Assembly (NCBI RefSeq): GCF_003130705.1
Contig: NZ_CP021354.1
Coordinates: forward strand, 3,038,001-3,102,000
Source: Rhodococcus oxybenzonivorans
Lineage (GTDB): Bacteria; Actinomycetota; Actinomycetes; Mycobacteriales; Mycobacteriaceae
Length of the DNA: 64,000 bases
Direction of reading: 5' to 3'
Below the pieces are notes generated by a model. The model was not told where the DNA came from. It did not search any database and was given only the letters and a program-made list of their open reading frames with translations. Both the position numbers and the translations under genes were made by a program. This document shows, one piece after another, positions 27,867 through 35,744 of the stretch. Numbering within the stretch: the first letter of the stretch is position 1; the number at the start of each line of letters is the position of its first letter.

Positions 27867-28107
27867 ATGTCACCTTCCCCTATCTGGTACTGGCTCGGCG
27901 ACCATTACTGGTACACGGTGTATCCGTTGATAACGCTGTTCGGCCCGATCTTCAGCTGATCGCGATGGTGGACTCCGCGACGACGTCTACTTCTGGTGCC
28001 GTTCCTGTGAGGTCGCGGTCCGGGACGTGCAAAACGACATGAGTGTCGTCGTCGCGTCCCGCAAGCCTGACGAGTGCCCTGGACCGCCCGCGCCGCCGCA
28101 CTGGTAG
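27867..28107 (+). pseudogene. Possible frameshifted small gene
   Basis: A 30-codon frame begins at ATG 27867 (MSPSPIWYWLGDHYWYTVY...) and stops at about 27959. In the next frame, overlapping the stop, a protein-like stretch continues (GGLRDDVYFWCRSCEVAVRDV ... ending HW at the TAG 28105-28107), including a WCRSC cysteine pair. Together they look like one small gene split by a frameshift. I do not recognise the family; it may instead be two chance frames. Confidence 0.3.
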
Positions 28108-28111
28108 GCAA

Positions 28112-28624
28112 TTATCTGAGGACTAGCGGCAGTGTCGCGGTGAGCTCGCCCAGTTCGGCCTTCTCCGCGTCGGTCGGGGCCCGCCGTCCGGTGCCGACCA
28201 GCAGCGCGTCCCTGTCGCAGAACGACGTGGGGAAGGTGGTGCCGGCGATCTTCTCCGACATATGGCGGGACTGGGCAAGTCCCTCGATGGGCGGCTGCGC
28301 AGCGTCCGGGAGGTGTGCGATGAGGTCGAGGTGAAACTGCAGCAGCCGCGGCTCCTGGTATGCGGCGGCGAGCCGGACGATCAAGGAGTCGAGTGGGTCG
28401 TCGCCGCTTGGCGGTGTTTGGGCGAGGTCCCAGTAGGTCACCGCGTTGCGGGTTGGTTCCGAGCCGGTGGGAGTCGCGAGGGTGATCAAGACGTCCTGAG
28501 CGTCAATGATCAGGTGGCACACCAAGTCCCGCCGAGCCAGCCGGTGCAGATCGGCAGTGGATATCTGCTCGGTCGCCGCGCCAGCTGACGATCGCCCAGT
28601 TGGATGCCAGGGCGGCGTCATCAC
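28112..28624 (-). CDS. Hypothetical protein, 170 aa
   Basis: No family recognised. The product is soluble, with mixed helix and strand character (DLVCHLIIDAQDVLITLATPTG ... PLDSLIVRLAAAYQEPRLLQFHLDLIAHLPDA) and no signal peptide or metal motif. Amino-acid composition and third-position GC look like a genuine gene. It is isolated between the possible broken small gene and the alcohol dehydrogenase, all with separate spacing. Confidence 0.55.
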   Translation of the reverse strand: MMTPPWHPTGRSSAGAATEQISTADLHRLARRDLVCHLIIDAQDVLITLATPTGSEPTRNAVTYWDLAQTPPSGDDPLDSLIVRLAAAYQEPRLLQFHLDLIAHLPDAAQPPIEGLAQSRHMSEKIAGTTFPTSFCDRDALLVGTGRRAPTDAEKAELGELTATLPLVLR

Positions 28625-28738
28625 GTCAGATGTCGCTTGCTTTCATACCCGAGCTGCGGGCGAAAACAGACGTTCCCTCCCTTCGATGTGTGATGTGTGG
28701 GTGAACGCCCGCCTCGTCCGGCGGGCGTTCACGTTGGG

Positions 28739-29779
28739 TCAGTTCAGGGTGGCGGTGTCGATGACGAACCGGTATCGGACGTCTGACGCGAGGACGCGCT
28801 CGTATGCCTGGTTGATCCGGTCGGCGGGGATCACTTCGATTTCGGATCCGATGCCGTGGTCGGCGCAGAAGTCGAGCATCTCCTGGGTCAGGGCGATGCC
28901 GCCGATCATCGACCCGGCGAAGTTGCGGCGGCCGCCGATCAGCGACATCACGTTCAGGCTGAGCGGCTCGGCTGGAGCACCGACATTGACCAGGGAACCG
29001 TCGACGGCGAGGAGTCCGAGGTAGGCGTTGAGGTCGATTGCGGCGCTGACCGTGTTGATGATGAGGTCGAACCGGCCGGCGAGCTGCTCGAAGGTTCTGG
29101 GGTCGGAGGTGGCGTAGTACGCGTCTGCGCCGAGGCGGAGTCCGTCCTCCTGCTTCTTCAGCGACTGGGACAGCACGGTGACCTCGGCGCCGAGGGCGTG
29201 GGCGATCTTGACGGCCATGTGCCCGAGCCCGCCGAGGCCGACGATGGCAACCTTCTTGCCGGGACCGGCGCCCCAGCGGCGCAGCGGGGCGTAGGTGGTG
29301 ATCCCGGCGCACATTAGGGGAGCCGCCGCAGCCGGGTCCAAGCTTTTCGGGACGGACAGGACGTAGTCGGCATCGACGACGACGTGGGTGGAGTAGCCGC
29401 CCTGGGTGGTGGTGCCGTCACGGTCTACGCCGGCGTAGGTGGGGACCACGCCGTCGGTGCAGTATTGCTCGTCGCCGTTGCGGCAGTTGATGCACTGGCC
29501 GCAGGAGTTGACCAGGCAGCCGACGCCGACGCGGTCACCGACCTTGTGACGTGTGACGTCGGCGCCGACCTCGGCGACGATGCCGACGATTTCGTGGCCG
29601 GGCACAACCGGGAAGGGTTGCGAACCCCAGTCGCCGTTGACGGTGTGGATGTCGGAGTGACAGATGCCGGCGTACTGAATCTCGATAAGGACGTCGTGGG
29701 AGCCGACGTCGCGGCGCTCGATGGTCGTGGGAACCAGCGGCTGGCCCGCGGCGGGAGCGGCGTACGCGTGGACACGCAT
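28739..29779 (-). CDS. Zinc-dependent NAD(P) alcohol dehydrogenase
   Basis: 346-residue medium-chain dehydrogenase of the YahK/cinnamyl-alcohol-dehydrogenase-like group. Catalytic zinc ligands are Cys40 (GICHSD), His62-Glu63 (GHE) and the later Cys157 (MCAG). The structural zinc cysteines are at 93, 96, 99 and 107. The dinucleotide-binding GLGGLGHMA is at about 176-184. Likely interconverts aldehydes and alcohols. A MerR regulator with an AdhR-like promoter lies directly upstream on the same strand (131 bases), so expression is probably induced by an aldehyde or other electrophile. The inducer is inferred. Confidence 0.93.
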   Translation of the reverse strand: MRVHAYAAPAAGQPLVPTTIERRDVGSHDVLIEIQYAGICHSDIHTVNGDWGSQPFPVVPGHEIVGIVAEVGADVTRHKVGDRVGVGCLVNSCGQCINCRNGDEQYCTDGVVPTYAGVDRDGTTTQGGYSTHVVVDADYVLSVPKSLDPAAAAPLMCAGITTYAPLRRWGAGPGKKVAIVGLGGLGHMAVKIAHALGAEVTVLSQSLKKQEDGLRLGADAYYATSDPRTFEQLAGRFDLIINTVSAAIDLNAYLGLLAVDGSLVNVGAPAEPLSLNVMSLIGGRRNFAGSMIGGIALTQEMLDFCADHGIGSEIEVIPADRINQAYERVLASDVRYRFVIDTATLN

Positions 29780-29910
29780 GGCAAATCTTCCTTCTTCTCC
29801 GGGGGGTCACTTCGGTAGTGAGTAGGGCAGGACCGCGTGACCGGTGGCGCATCCGTCTACGGGCAAGCACCGGGCGTGTACGGGCGAGCGCCGGGCGTGC
29901 GGGGTGTGGG

Positions 29911-30372
29911 CTATCGCTTCTTGGTGTTCTTGAGCTCGTCAGCCAGTGCGCTCGCCTCGGCCGCGAGGAGCGTGGCACCGGCCTCGTCGCCCGCGTCGAT
30001 CGTGCGCCAGTAGTCGATCTTCAGTTCGACGTAGCGTTGGCGGAGTGCCATCTGCCGGGCCTCGAGTGCGAGTTGCTGCCGGCGTTGGGTCAGCAATTCG
30101 ATCTGCGCGGGGGCGGCCCCGGCCCCGAGTTGTGCGTTGGCGACGTACTCTTTCATGTCGCTGACCGACATCCCGGTTGCCGCCAGGCACGCGATTGCCA
30201 ACAGCTGTCCCAAGTCGTTCTCGTCGTAGACCCTGTGTCTACTGCTCTCCCCGCGGATGATCGGCGCGATCACACCGACCGACTCGTAGTAACGCAGCGT
30301 GCTGGCCGGAAGTCCGGTCAGTGCGGCCGCGTCCTTGATCGTGTAGTCGCGTGGGGTGGTTCGTGCACTCAC
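29911..30372 (-). CDS. MerR family transcriptional regulator
   Basis: 153-residue MerR regulator: winged HTH YTIKDAAALTGLPASTLRYYESVGVI at about 10-35, then the dimerisation coiled coil (about 80-125). It has no cysteines in the metal-binding loop, so a metal sensor is unlikely. It fits the NmlR/AdhR aldehyde-stress group by its position upstream of an alcohol dehydrogenase. The start is GTG 30372, which falls about where transcription should begin from the promoter at 30380-30409, so the mRNA may be leaderless. Confidence 0.9.
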   Translation of the reverse strand: MSARTTPRDYTIKDAAALTGLPASTLRYYESVGVIAPIIRGESSRHRVYDENDLGQLLAIACLAATGMSVSDMKEYVANAQLGAGAAPAQIELLTQRRQQLALEARQMALRQRYVELKIDYWRTIDAGDEAGATLLAAEASALADELKNTKKR

Positions 30373-30379
30373 GACATAA

Positions 30380-30409
30380 ACGCTAAGAACTTCAAGTACT
30401 TGAAGTCAA
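30380..30409 (-). promoter_or_regulatory. MerR-type promoter with 18-base palindrome
   Basis: ACTTCAAGTACTTGAAGT at 30389-30406 is a perfect 18-base palindrome. On the reverse strand it lies between TTGACT (30404-30409, -35) and TAGCGT (30380-30385, -10), with an 18-base spacer. An operator inside an over-long spacer is the hallmark of MerR-activated promoters. The MerR gene itself is the first gene downstream, followed by the alcohol dehydrogenase. Confidence 0.75.
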
Positions 30410-30435
30410 AGGTTGAGTGGGTCACACCCGAGGGC

Positions 30436-30790
30436 CTCGTCAAGTTCTGCCGATGTGTCGGTTGAATCGGAGGCTGATTGGTCGCGGGCCGATTCCGAGT
30501 TCGGGCTGAGCAACTCCGGTCGCTGCACCAGCAACTGTCGCAGCCGCGGAGCCATCAATAGGGTGACGGCGCTGGTGCTGAGGAACCTGACCGTCGTTTC
30601 GTACCCCGCGACCACCATCAACGAGGCGGTGCCCACCGCTTCGGACGCCGAGAGCCAGTCGGCTCGTCGGCGGCGGCGAGCTCGCTGAACAAGTCATCGG
30701 CCGGGCACCCGGCCTTGGCGGCCAGCAGCGAGTCCGCATCACCGCGGGCGATATCTGCTGTCCGATAGCTGCCGGACAGATCGGGCATGC
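30436..30790 (-). pseudogene. Cytochrome P450 remnant
   Basis: The reverse strand reads DADSLLAAKAGCPADDLFSELAAADE, then, after a frameshift, LSASEAVGTASLMVVAGYETTVRFLSTSAVTLL and RQLLVQRPELL. This is the F/G-to-I-helix part of a bacterial cytochrome P450; AGYETT is the oxygen-activating I-helix signature. The ExxR and heme-Cys regions are missing and the frame is broken. A decayed fragment. Confidence 0.75.
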
Positions 30791-31074
30791 CCGAGGTTCA
30801 TGCATACCGCCTTGACGGTTCGGGGGCGAGGCAACCGAGTCGCCTATGCGGCAGACATTCTCGCCTGACCAAAGTTGCGGAGTTGATCTCAGCGGAGCCG
30901 CAGCAGCGCGGCGCCCACACTTTGAGCGCCGACTTGCGACGGTCGTTGGAGTGGTCTGCACCGGCCGTCCCCGTTGGCACGCGTCGCGTTCGAGCAATTT
31001 CTGGGGGGGAATGCGTCCGCAACCGGACGAGAAGGAAGGAGACGAACTCTCTTCCACTTTCAATGTATAGCGCA
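30791..31074. other. Non-coding region upstream of rifamycin-type operon
   Basis: No gene seen. TATAGC at 31066-31071 could be a -10 element for the glycosyltransferase operon, placing the inverted repeat at the transcription start; no good -35 was found. Confidence 0.35.
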
Positions 31075-31111
31075 CCCGGGGTCTTGCGGCAAGGCCCGGG
31101 TTGTGCCGCAA
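31075..31111 (+). promoter_or_regulatory. Inverted repeat resembling a rifamycin-associated element (RAE)
   Basis: CCCGGGGTCTTGC-GGCAAGGCCCGGG (31075-31100) is a near-perfect palindrome centred on CTTGCGGCAAG. As I recall, this is the core of the RAE found ahead of rifamycin-inactivating genes and helR in actinobacteria. A second, overlapping inverted repeat pairs TTGCGGC (31084-31090) with GCCGCAA (31105-31111), so two alternative structures are possible. It lies 44-80 bases before the glycosyltransferase start. The match to the published consensus was not checked by alignment. Confidence 0.72.
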
Positions 31112-31154
31112 ACTTACCGGCCTGAGCCGGAACCGGCGGAATTGGGGGACATGA

Positions 31155-32384
31155 ATGCGTGTGTTGTTGTCGACGTATGGGTCGCGCGGTGATGTCGAAC
31201 CGTTGGTGGGACTCGTGGTGCAGTTGCAGGACCTCGGCACGGAGGTGCGGGTGTGCGCGCCGCCGGACGAGGACTTCGCGCAGCGCCTGGCTGGTGTCGG
31301 CGTATCGATGGTGCCCGTCGGGCAGTCGGCACGTGCGCTGACGACCGCGGCACCGTCTTCGGCGGACCTGCCCCGGCGCGCGGCCGAGTTGATCGCCGCT
31401 CAGTTCGAGGCGGTCACTGCTGCGGCCGAGGGATGTGACGGGTTGGTCGCGACCGGTGTGATGCCTGCGGCGGCCGGTGCGTTGTCGGTGGCCGAGAAAC
31501 TGGGCATTCCGTCCGTGTCCGTGACCTTTCAGCAGCTCACCTTGCCGTCACCGCATCGCCCGCCGCTGGCGTATCCGGGCCGGTCATTCCCGCCGGATGT
31601 GACGGACAACCGGACACTGTGGGAGCTGGACGCTCAGAGCATCGATGCGCTTTTCGGTGAGGCGCTCGACACCAACCGGGCGTCGATCGGCCTGCCCCCG
31701 GTAAGCCACGTTCGCGACTACGTTTTCGGCGACCGGCCGTGGCTCGCGACGGACCCGATTCTGGACCCGTGGCGAGGGACGTCAGACCTCGATGTCGTCC
31801 AGACCGGCGCGTGGATCCCGCCCGACGACCGCCCACTTCCTGCCGACTTGGTGGCATTTCTGGACGCTGGCACACCGCCGGTGTATGTGGGCTTCGGCAG
31901 CATGCCCATGGGAGTGGCGAAGGACGCCGCCAGGGTGGCCATCGAGGCGATCCGCGCGCAGGGGCGCCGCGCACTTGTCGGGCGGGGTTGGGCGGACCTC
32001 GCCCTGATCGACGACCTCGCCGACTGCTTCGCCGTCGGCGAGGTCAATCAGCAGGCACTGTTCACCCGGGTAGCCGCCGTCGTGCACCATGGCGGCGCGG
32101 GAACGACGACGACGGCCACGCGGGCAGGCGCGCCACAGGTGGTGGTACCGCAGGTGGTGGACCAACCGTACTGGGCCGGACGAGTGGCCGCTATGGGTAT
32201 CGGCGCAGCGCACGACGGTCCGGTTCCGACCTTCGAGTCGCTGTCGGCAGCACTCACGGCGGCCCTGACTCCTCAAACCAGAGCACGGGCGGCCGCCGTG
32301 GCGGGCACGATCCGAACGGACGGGGCAGCGGTCGCCGCGACGCTGCTGCTCGGCACGATTGAACGACCAACGGATCGGAGCTGA
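31155..32384 (+). CDS. GT1/UGT-type glycosyltransferase, probable rifamycin glycosyltransferase (Rgt)
   Basis: 409-residue GT-B glycosyltransferase of the macrolide/antibiotic type. The N-terminus MRVLLSTYGSRGDVEPLVGLV is characteristic, and the C-terminal donor-binding motif VHHGGAGTTTTATRAGAP-QVVVP-DQPYWA is complete, so it should be active with a nucleotide sugar. ATG 31155 follows GGGGGA. Its stop overlaps the start of a HelR-type gene (TGATG), and an RAE-like repeat precedes it. Actinobacterial rifamycin glycosyltransferases, which modify the C23 hydroxyl, have this context. Family sure; substrate inferred from context. Confidence 0.85.
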   Translation: MRVLLSTYGSRGDVEPLVGLVVQLQDLGTEVRVCAPPDEDFAQRLAGVGVSMVPVGQSARALTTAAPSSADLPRRAAELIAAQFEAVTAAAEGCDGLVATGVMPAAAGALSVAEKLGIPSVSVTFQQLTLPSPHRPPLAYPGRSFPPDVTDNRTLWELDAQSIDALFGEALDTNRASIGLPPVSHVRDYVFGDRPWLATDPILDPWRGTSDLDVVQTGAWIPPDDRPLPADLVAFLDAGTPPVYVGFGSMPMGVAKDAARVAIEAIRAQGRRALVGRGWADLALIDDLADCFAVGEVNQQALFTRVAAVVHHGGAGTTTTATRAGAPQVVVPQVVDQPYWAGRVAAMGIGAAHDGPVPTFESLSAALTAALTPQTRARAAAVAGTIRTDGAAVAATLLLGTIERPTDRS

Positions 32385-34528
32385 TGACTGTGAACCCCTT
32401 GACTACCACGGCATTCGCTCTTCCCGACCACCTGACGGCCAAGGCCGACCCGGCGCTGATCGCCGGGGATGAGCGGCACTTCGCCGCGATCGCAGAAAGC
32501 CTCGAACAGTCCATCGCCGACCTGTCCCGCCGCATCGATGCCGAACGCAAAGCGCCCCGCCGTCTGGGCCAGGAGGCGATGGAGCGGGACATGATGGTTC
32601 ACGAGCTGAACGCTCAGCTGCGCGCCTTGCGCCGCTTCGGCTTGGACCTGTGCCTCGGACACATCGTCAGCGCCGACAACCCCGAGCCCGTGTATGTCGG
32701 ACGCCTCGGCCTCATGGACAGTGCGGGCAATCAGCTGCTGGTCGACTGGCGTTCGCCCGCGGCCGAGCCGTTCTTCGGGGCCACCCACGCCAACCCGCTG
32801 GGCCTGACCCGCCGTCGCAGGTATCGCTGGACCCGCGGGCGGATCAGCGATTACTGGGACGAGGTGTTTACGCCTGACGGGTTCGAAGGGAACGCGGCGC
32901 TCGACGACCAGTCCGCGTTCATCGCCAGCTTGGGCAGCAACCGGACTGCCCGAATGCGAGACGTGCTCGGCACCATCCAGGCCGACCAGGACGCCATCAT
33001 CCGTGCGGGAGCGAGCGGCGCCCTCGTCGTCGACGGTGGTCCGGGTACAGGTAAGACCGTCGTCGCGCTGCACCGCGCCGCGTACCTGCTCTACTCCGAC
33101 CCCCGACTCCGTCACGGGGTGTTGTTCGTCGGACCACACGAGCCCTACCTGGCCTACGTCGCCGACGTCCTGCCCAGCCTCGGCGAAGAGGGCGTTCAAC
33201 TGTGCACCCTGCGCGACCTCGTCACCGAGGGCGCCGCCGCCCGGGTCGAGCAGGATCCGGAGGTGGCGCGCCTGAAGTCGTCCGCGGATCTGGTGAAGGC
33301 GATCGGTGCGGCCGTCGAGTTCTACGAGGAGCCGCCCACCGAGGGCATGACGGTCGCGACCGACTGGACCGACCTCTGGCTGAGCGCCGACGACTGGGTC
33401 GAGGCATTCGCAGCGCCGGAACCCGGCACTCCGCACAACGAGGCGCGGGACCAGATCTGGGAGCTGCTGCTCACGATCCTGATCGACAAGTACGACGGTG
33501 ACGTTCCGGCCGCCCAACTCCGGAAGTCGTTGCAGCAGAACGACGAACTGCGCGCAACCCTCGACAACGCATGGACCCTGATCGAAGCCGCCGACCTCGT
33601 CGCAGACCTGTGGTCGGTCCCCGCCTACCTGCGCAAGTGCGCACCCTGGCTCAGCGACGACGAAATTCGGAAACTGCAACGCGCGGACGCCCAGAACTGG
33701 ACGGTGTCCGACCTGCCACTGCTGGATGCGGCACGGCAGCGACTCGGGGACCCGGCGGCGTCAGGACGCCGACGTCGGTGCAACGCCGCCGTCGCTGCCG
33801 AACGCGCGCGCATGAGTGACGTCGTCGACGACCTGATCGCGGCCGACGACTCGGAAATGCTCGTGATGTCGATGCTGCGTGGCCAGGACCTGCAGCAGTC
33901 CCTGGTCGACGAGACCGCTCTGCCGAGCTCCGACCCGGATTTGCTCGCCGGACCGTTCGCGCACATCGTGGTGGACGAGGCTCAGGAACTGACGGACGCG
34001 GAGTGGCAGATGTTGTTGCTGCGCTGCCCGTCCCGCAGCTTCACCATCGTCGGGGACCGGGCGCAGGCCCGGCACGGGTTCACCGAGTCGTGGCACGAAC
34101 GGCTCGGGCGGATCGGGTTCGATCGGATCGACCTCGCCGCACTGAGCATCAACTACCGGACCCCGGAAGAGATCATGACGGAAGCCGAACTGGTCATCCG
34201 TACCTTCCTCCCGGACGCCAACGTGCCGACCTCCATCCGCAGCAGCGGCAACCCCGTCGTACACCGATCCACGTCGGAGCTGGGCTCGATCCTCGACACC
34301 TGGCTCGAATCGAACTCCGACGGGATCGCATGCGTCATAGGCGATCCCGATTTCCAGTCGACGTCGCGTATCCGGTCGCTGACACCGGAGCTGTCGAAGG
34401 GGCTCGAGTTCGACCTCGTCATTCTGGTCGACCCGGCGTCGTTCGGTGAGGGGATCGAAGGAGCCGTCGACCGCTACGTCGCCATGACGCGGGCAACCCG
34501 GCAACTCGTCATCCTCACGAGTTGCTGA
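32384..34528 (+). CDS. helR: HelR/HelD-type RNA-polymerase-associated helicase-like ATPase
   Basis: 714-residue superfamily-1-like ATPase. The N-terminal coiled-coil arm (about 20-90) precedes VDWRSPAAEPFFGA, a signature of HelD-type proteins. Walker A is GGPGTGKT at 218-225, followed by VVALHRAAYLL. A large helical insert follows, then IVVDEAQELTDAEWQMLL (motif II), TIVGDRAQ, INYRTPEEIM and VAMTRATRQLVIL. HelD-family proteins recycle stalled RNA polymerase. The HelR branch displaces rifamycin from the enzyme and is induced through RAE sites in Streptomyces and some mycobacteria. Co-transcription with a glycosyltransferase behind an RAE-like repeat supports HelR over plain HelD. Confidence 0.85.
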   Translation: MTVNPLTTTAFALPDHLTAKADPALIAGDERHFAAIAESLEQSIADLSRRIDAERKAPRRLGQEAMERDMMVHELNAQLRALRRFGLDLCLGHIVSADNPEPVYVGRLGLMDSAGNQLLVDWRSPAAEPFFGATHANPLGLTRRRRYRWTRGRISDYWDEVFTPDGFEGNAALDDQSAFIASLGSNRTARMRDVLGTIQADQDAIIRAGASGALVVDGGPGTGKTVVALHRAAYLLYSDPRLRHGVLFVGPHEPYLAYVADVLPSLGEEGVQLCTLRDLVTEGAAARVEQDPEVARLKSSADLVKAIGAAVEFYEEPPTEGMTVATDWTDLWLSADDWVEAFAAPEPGTPHNEARDQIWELLLTILIDKYDGDVPAAQLRKSLQQNDELRATLDNAWTLIEAADLVADLWSVPAYLRKCAPWLSDDEIRKLQRADAQNWTVSDLPLLDAARQRLGDPAASGRRRRCNAAVAAERARMSDVVDDLIAADDSEMLVMSMLRGQDLQQSLVDETALPSSDPDLLAGPFAHIVVDEAQELTDAEWQMLLLRCPSRSFTIVGDRAQARHGFTESWHERLGRIGFDRIDLAALSINYRTPEEIMTEAELVIRTFLPDANVPTSIRSSGNPVVHRSTSELGSILDTWLESNSDGIACVIGDPDFQSTSRIRSLTPELSKGLEFDLVILVDPASFGEGIEGAVDRYVAMTRATRQLVILTSC

Positions 34529-34566
34529 CGCCGGCCGACCACAGGCTGGGGAGCTGCCCCCTAGGA

Positions 34567-34989
34567 CTACATCAGTTCGCCGCCCGTCGCCTGCAACTCC
34601 AGGTAGTCGCGCACCAACAGGGGTGAACAGGGTGTGGACACGTCAGCCCAGGGAGAGTGGTCGGGTAGTTGCAGTGGCAGCGTTTCGGGTAGCGCCTCGC
34701 GACACCGGATGCCGGCCCGCAGTGGCGGCGTCAACGAGTTCCACCACGTGTCGAGGGCGCATCTGCAGTGGGAGAGGTAGTCCGAGAGTGGTCCCTGCAG
34801 AAGCGCGATCTGCGGTACCGAATCAGCTTTGCCACTGATGGCTGCGACGCACGAGTTTCCGCACACGGTCATCACCTGACCGATGAACTGTGGCGGCATT
34901 ATGCCTTCCGGATTTCGCAGCAGGGCGAGGCGTGCGCCGACGGAAAGGGCTTCATACGCCGCTTCGGGGTCGATTGCCTCGTCACCCAT
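34567..34989 (-). CDS. Hypothetical protein, 140 aa
   Basis: No family recognised. The sequence starts MGDEAIDPEAAYEALSVGARLALLRNPEG and contains five cysteines, spread through the chain rather than paired in a clear metal motif. It has no signal peptide or membrane helix. It is convergent with helR (38 bases apart) and separated from the next upstream gene by a strong hairpin, so it is probably a single-gene transcript. Codon use is ordinary for the region. Confidence 0.55.
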   Translation of the reverse strand: MGDEAIDPEAAYEALSVGARLALLRNPEGIMPPQFIGQVMTVCGNSCVAAISGKADSVPQIALLQGPLSDYLSHCRCALDTWWNSLTPPLRAGIRCREALPETLPLQLPDHSPWADVSTPCSPLLVRDYLELQATGGELM

Positions 34990-35050
34990 GCCACGACGGT
35001 ACTCGGATGTGGTCGTCTCCTACCAGGAACCGCGCTAGTTCGTTTTTCCG

Positions 35051-35094
35051 GTCCGGTGAAGGATCGCCGAGCGGTCGGCGATCCTTCACCGGAC
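35051..35094 (-). terminator. 20-base perfect hairpin after CMD gene
   Basis: GTCCGGTGAAGGATCGCCGA - GCGG - then its exact reverse complement: a 20-base perfect stem and four-base loop, 14 bases beyond the stop of the carboxymuconolactone-decarboxylase gene on the reverse strand. There is no U-run on that strand, but the stem strength makes a terminator (possibly bidirectional) the best reading. Confidence 0.75.
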
Positions 35095-35108
35095 ATTTGG
35101 TCGGCCTG

Positions 35109-35594
35109 TCAGCTCGTCATACTGGCGAACATGCCGGGTTCGTAGGACCCGGCCGGATTACGCACGATCACGTTGATCCGGTTGGCGGCATTGATCAGGG
35201 CCACCAGGGACACCAGCGCGGCGATCTGGTCGTCGTCGTAGTACTTGCGCACCTGCGACCAGGTCTCGTCGGACACGCCGTGGTGGGCGTCGGCGAGCCG
35301 GGTGCCCTCTTCTGCGAGTGCCAGCGCGGCCCGCTCGGCCTCGGTGAACACGGTGGCCTCGCGCCAGGCGGCGACCAGATTCAGCCGGATCGGGGTCTCG
35401 CCGGCGGCCGCGGCATCCTTGGTGTGCATGTCGGTGCAGAAGCCACAGCCGTTGATCTGGCTGGCCCGGATCTCGACCAGGTGCTGGGTGGCCTTCGGCA
35501 GCGGCGATTGGTCGATCACCAGGGCCGCGTTCGCGAACCGCTTAGCGAATTTCATGGCAATCTCATTGTCGAACAGGTCGAATCGGGCATCCAT
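35109..35594 (-). CDS. Carboxymuconolactone decarboxylase / AhpD-like protein
   Basis: 161-residue CMD-family protein with the AhpD-type redox motif in NGCGFCTDMHTKDA (CxxC followed by His). This suggests peroxidase or disulfide reductase activity rather than true lactone decarboxylation. ATG 35594 has GAGGA upstream. It is divergent from a SigJ-type sigma gene. Proteins of this family are the standard genetic partners and targets of ECF41 sigma factors, and an ECF41-like promoter (TGTCACA-N16-CATC) precedes it. Confidence 0.92.
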   Translation of the reverse strand: MDARFDLFDNEIAMKFAKRFANAALVIDQSPLPKATQHLVEIRASQINGCGFCTDMHTKDAAAAGETPIRLNLVAAWREATVFTEAERAALALAEEGTRLADAHHGVSDETWSQVRKYYDDDQIAALVSLVALINAANRINVIVRNPAGSYEPGMFASMTS

Positions 35595-35640
35595 GACTTC
35601 GTCCTCACTCGTGGTGGCGTGCTGATCTGTACGAACATGA

Positions 35641-35667
35641 GATGCCGGGCACCCGACTGTTGTGACA
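35641..35667 (-). promoter_or_regulatory. ECF41-type promoter for the CMD gene
   Basis: On the reverse strand TGTCACA (35661-35667) is followed after exactly 16 bases by CATC (35641-35644). The known ECF41 consensus is TGTCACA-N16-CGTC. It points to the CMD gene. Confidence 0.78.
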
Positions 35668-35678
35668 CATGTTTCGGA

Positions 35679-35705
35679 TGTCACAAAACGGCGGCGTCCG
35701 GTGTC
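35679..35705 (+). promoter_or_regulatory. ECF41-type promoter for the sigma gene
   Basis: TGTCACA at 35679-35685 followed after exactly 16 bases by TGTC at 35702-35705, 39 bases before the sigma start. It is the mirror partner of the reverse promoter; the two TGTCACA elements are 11 bases apart, so the sigma factor likely drives both. Confidence 0.76.
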
Positions 35706-35744
35706 TGGTGTCTGACACAGAACGACAGAGAAGAGGAGCCATCC

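Noticed and set aside
32384..34528. Calling this protein an ordinary UvrD/Rep DNA helicase
   Set aside because: The N-terminal coiled-coil arm, the WRSPAAEPFF signature and large insert fit the HelD/HelR RNA-polymerase-associated family, and the operon context supports HelR.
34890..35744. Extension of the sigma factor to a 596-residue protein
   Set aside because: The upstream frame is antisense to the CMD gene and has no homology; the ECF41 promoter and AGAGGAG fit the ATG at 35745.
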